DNA from: Pseudomonadota bacterium
GTDB taxonomy: Bacteria > Myxococcota_A > Polyangia > Polyangiales > Polyangiaceae
Assembly (NCBI GenBank): GCA_023411445.1
Contig: JAEYOT010000266.1
Span: 1-6,519, forward strand
Length of the DNA: 6,519 nucleotides
Direction of reading: 5' to 3'
Shown here: piece by piece, positions 5,855 to 6,519 of the stretch
Layout of the letters: every line of letters begins with the position of its first letter
Position numbering within the stretch: the stretch's first letter is position 1
Position numbers and translations under genes: made by a program
The notes under the pieces: model-generated
Told to the model about the DNA's origin: nothing
Seen by the model: only the letters and a program-made list of their open reading frames with translations
Databases searched by the model: none

Positions 5855-6519
5855 TCAATGTGCGGTGCGCTGACCGGCGGCGAACGTCACGAGCGCGCGG
5901 CGCGCGGCCTTGACGACCTCGCTGTCGGGATCGCCGAGGAGCGCTTCGATGCGCTGCTGTGCGAACGAAGCCTGCAGCTCGTCGAGCGCGTGGAGCGCGG
6001 CACGGCGCACGTCGGCGACCGCGTCGTCGAGAAGCGCGAGCAGCTCGGGCGCTCGAGTCGTTGCGTTCAATTCGGCCAGCGCCAGCGCCGCCTCCTTGCG
6101 CACCGGCCACTCGTCATCGGTCAGCAGCCGCACAAGCTCTGCGCCCGAGCTCGCACTGCCGTGACGCGCAAGCTCTCTCACGGCGTCTGCGCGGACGCGC
6201 CAGTCCGGATCTCGAAGCAGGTGGAGCAGCGCCTCGCGCACCTCTTGAGTGCGCGCGTAGGAGAGCGCGCCGATGGCCAGGCGCCGGACGGCTGGGTCCT
6301 CGTCGCGCAGCCTGCCCCGGAGCGCGGCGATGCTGGACTCCGCACGCAGGTGCCCCAGCGCGATCACGGCTTGAGCGCGCACGTCGGCGGAGGCGTCGTT
6401 CAGGCACGCTACGAGTGGGGCCTCCGCGCGCGCAGCGCGGTGGTCGCGCAGCCCGGCGATGCTGGCGGCGCGCACGTCCGCGCGCGGGTGGGACAGCGAG
6501 CCGAGCAGCAGCTCGACAG
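5855..6519 (-). CDS. HEAT-repeat protein, C-terminal part (5' end outside window)
   Basis: The minus-strand frame is open from the window edge to the TGA at 5855-5857 and gives 220 residues made almost wholly of about seven HEAT/PBS-lyase-like units of 30-33 residues. Each has the D/P..DVR..A..AL helix-turn-helix pattern, for example SHPRADVRAASIAGL, NDASADVRAQAVIALGHL, RDEDPAVRRLAIGAL, RDPDWRVRADAVREL, TDDEWPVRKEAALALAEL and DDAVADVRRAALHAL. Such solenoids serve as protein-binding scaffolds, so a specific role cannot be given. A GTG at 6475 could be taken as a start, but the repeat pattern continues unbroken upstream of it (VELLLGSLSHPRADV), so the gene is truncated by the window rather than starting there. 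No catalytic domain, membrane helix or signal peptide is visible in this part. The porin gene follows after 45 bases on the same strand, suggesting one transcript. Confidence 0.88.
   Translation of the reverse strand, partial: VELLLGSLSHPRADVRAASIAGLRDHRAARAEAPLVACLNDASADVRAQAVIALGHLRAESSIAALRGRLRDEDPAVRRLAIGALSYARTQEVREALLHLLRDPDWRVRADAVRELARHGSASSGAELVRLLTDDEWPVRKEAALALAELNATTRAPELLALLDDAVADVRRAALHALDELQASFAQQRIEALLGDPDSEVVKAARRALVTFAAGQRTAH

Noticed and set aside
6473..6475. GTG at 6475 as start of the HEAT-repeat gene
   Set aside because: The HEAT pattern continues in frame upstream to the window edge, and the GTG encodes the Val of a DVR motif inside a repeat.
1..6519. Mobile element, CRISPR, tRNA, defence or biosynthetic system
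   Set aside because: I found no transposase, integrase, spaced repeat array, cloverleaf or matching enzyme set; the genes are envelope and signalling functions with uniform high GC.

Overview
The window is GC-rich bacterial DNA. Its gene content and protein style suggest a myxobacterium, probably of the Polyangia/Sorangiineae type: a Hanks-type Ser/Thr kinase opening with an IGREL..GG.FRVLEKIGTGGMG-like N-terminus, a CX2C/CX2C zinc-ribbon protein, and a HEAT-repeat protein. The taxon is inferred from protein style; no rRNA or other phylogenetic marker is present. There are six genes, four complete and two cut by the window edges. I see no tRNA, rRNA, CRISPR array, insertion sequence or prophage.

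Left part (1-1130, minus strand): the N-terminus of a zinc-ribbon protein (1-173) lies downstream of a complete pgeF gene (297-1130), which encodes a peptidoglycan-editing laccase-domain protein. The 123-base gap between them holds one imperfect hairpin just after pgeF and no recognisable gene.

Middle part (1155-4629, plus strand): a two-gene unit starts only 24 bases from the pgeF start, in the opposite direction. It encodes a tail-anchored Ser/Thr protein kinase (1155-2222) and, 7 bases later, a bifunctional class A penicillin-binding protein of the PBP1A type (2230-4629, GTG start). The PBP ribosome binding site overlaps the kinase stop codon. With pgeF this makes a small cell-wall locus: precursor quality control, a membrane kinase, and a peptidoglycan polymerase/crosslinker. 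The kinase may regulate the PBP; this is inferred from gene order only.

Right part (4637-6519, minus strand): a phosphate-selective-porin-like (OprO/OprP family) outer-membrane protein (4637-5809) converges on the PBP gene with 7 bases between stop codons. Upstream of it, and probably cotranscribed, is the C-terminal part of a HEAT-repeat protein (5855-6519) whose start lies outside the window. The 45-base junction contains a 17-bp palindrome, and a perfect 10-bp tandem repeat straddles the porin start codon.

The observations most worth a second look are the kinase-PBP1A pair with its sensorless tail-anchored kinase, the tandem repeat whose copy number would change the porin reading frame, the palindrome next to it, and an isolated AT-rich rare-codon patch containing a TTA codon inside the PBP glycosyltransferase domain.
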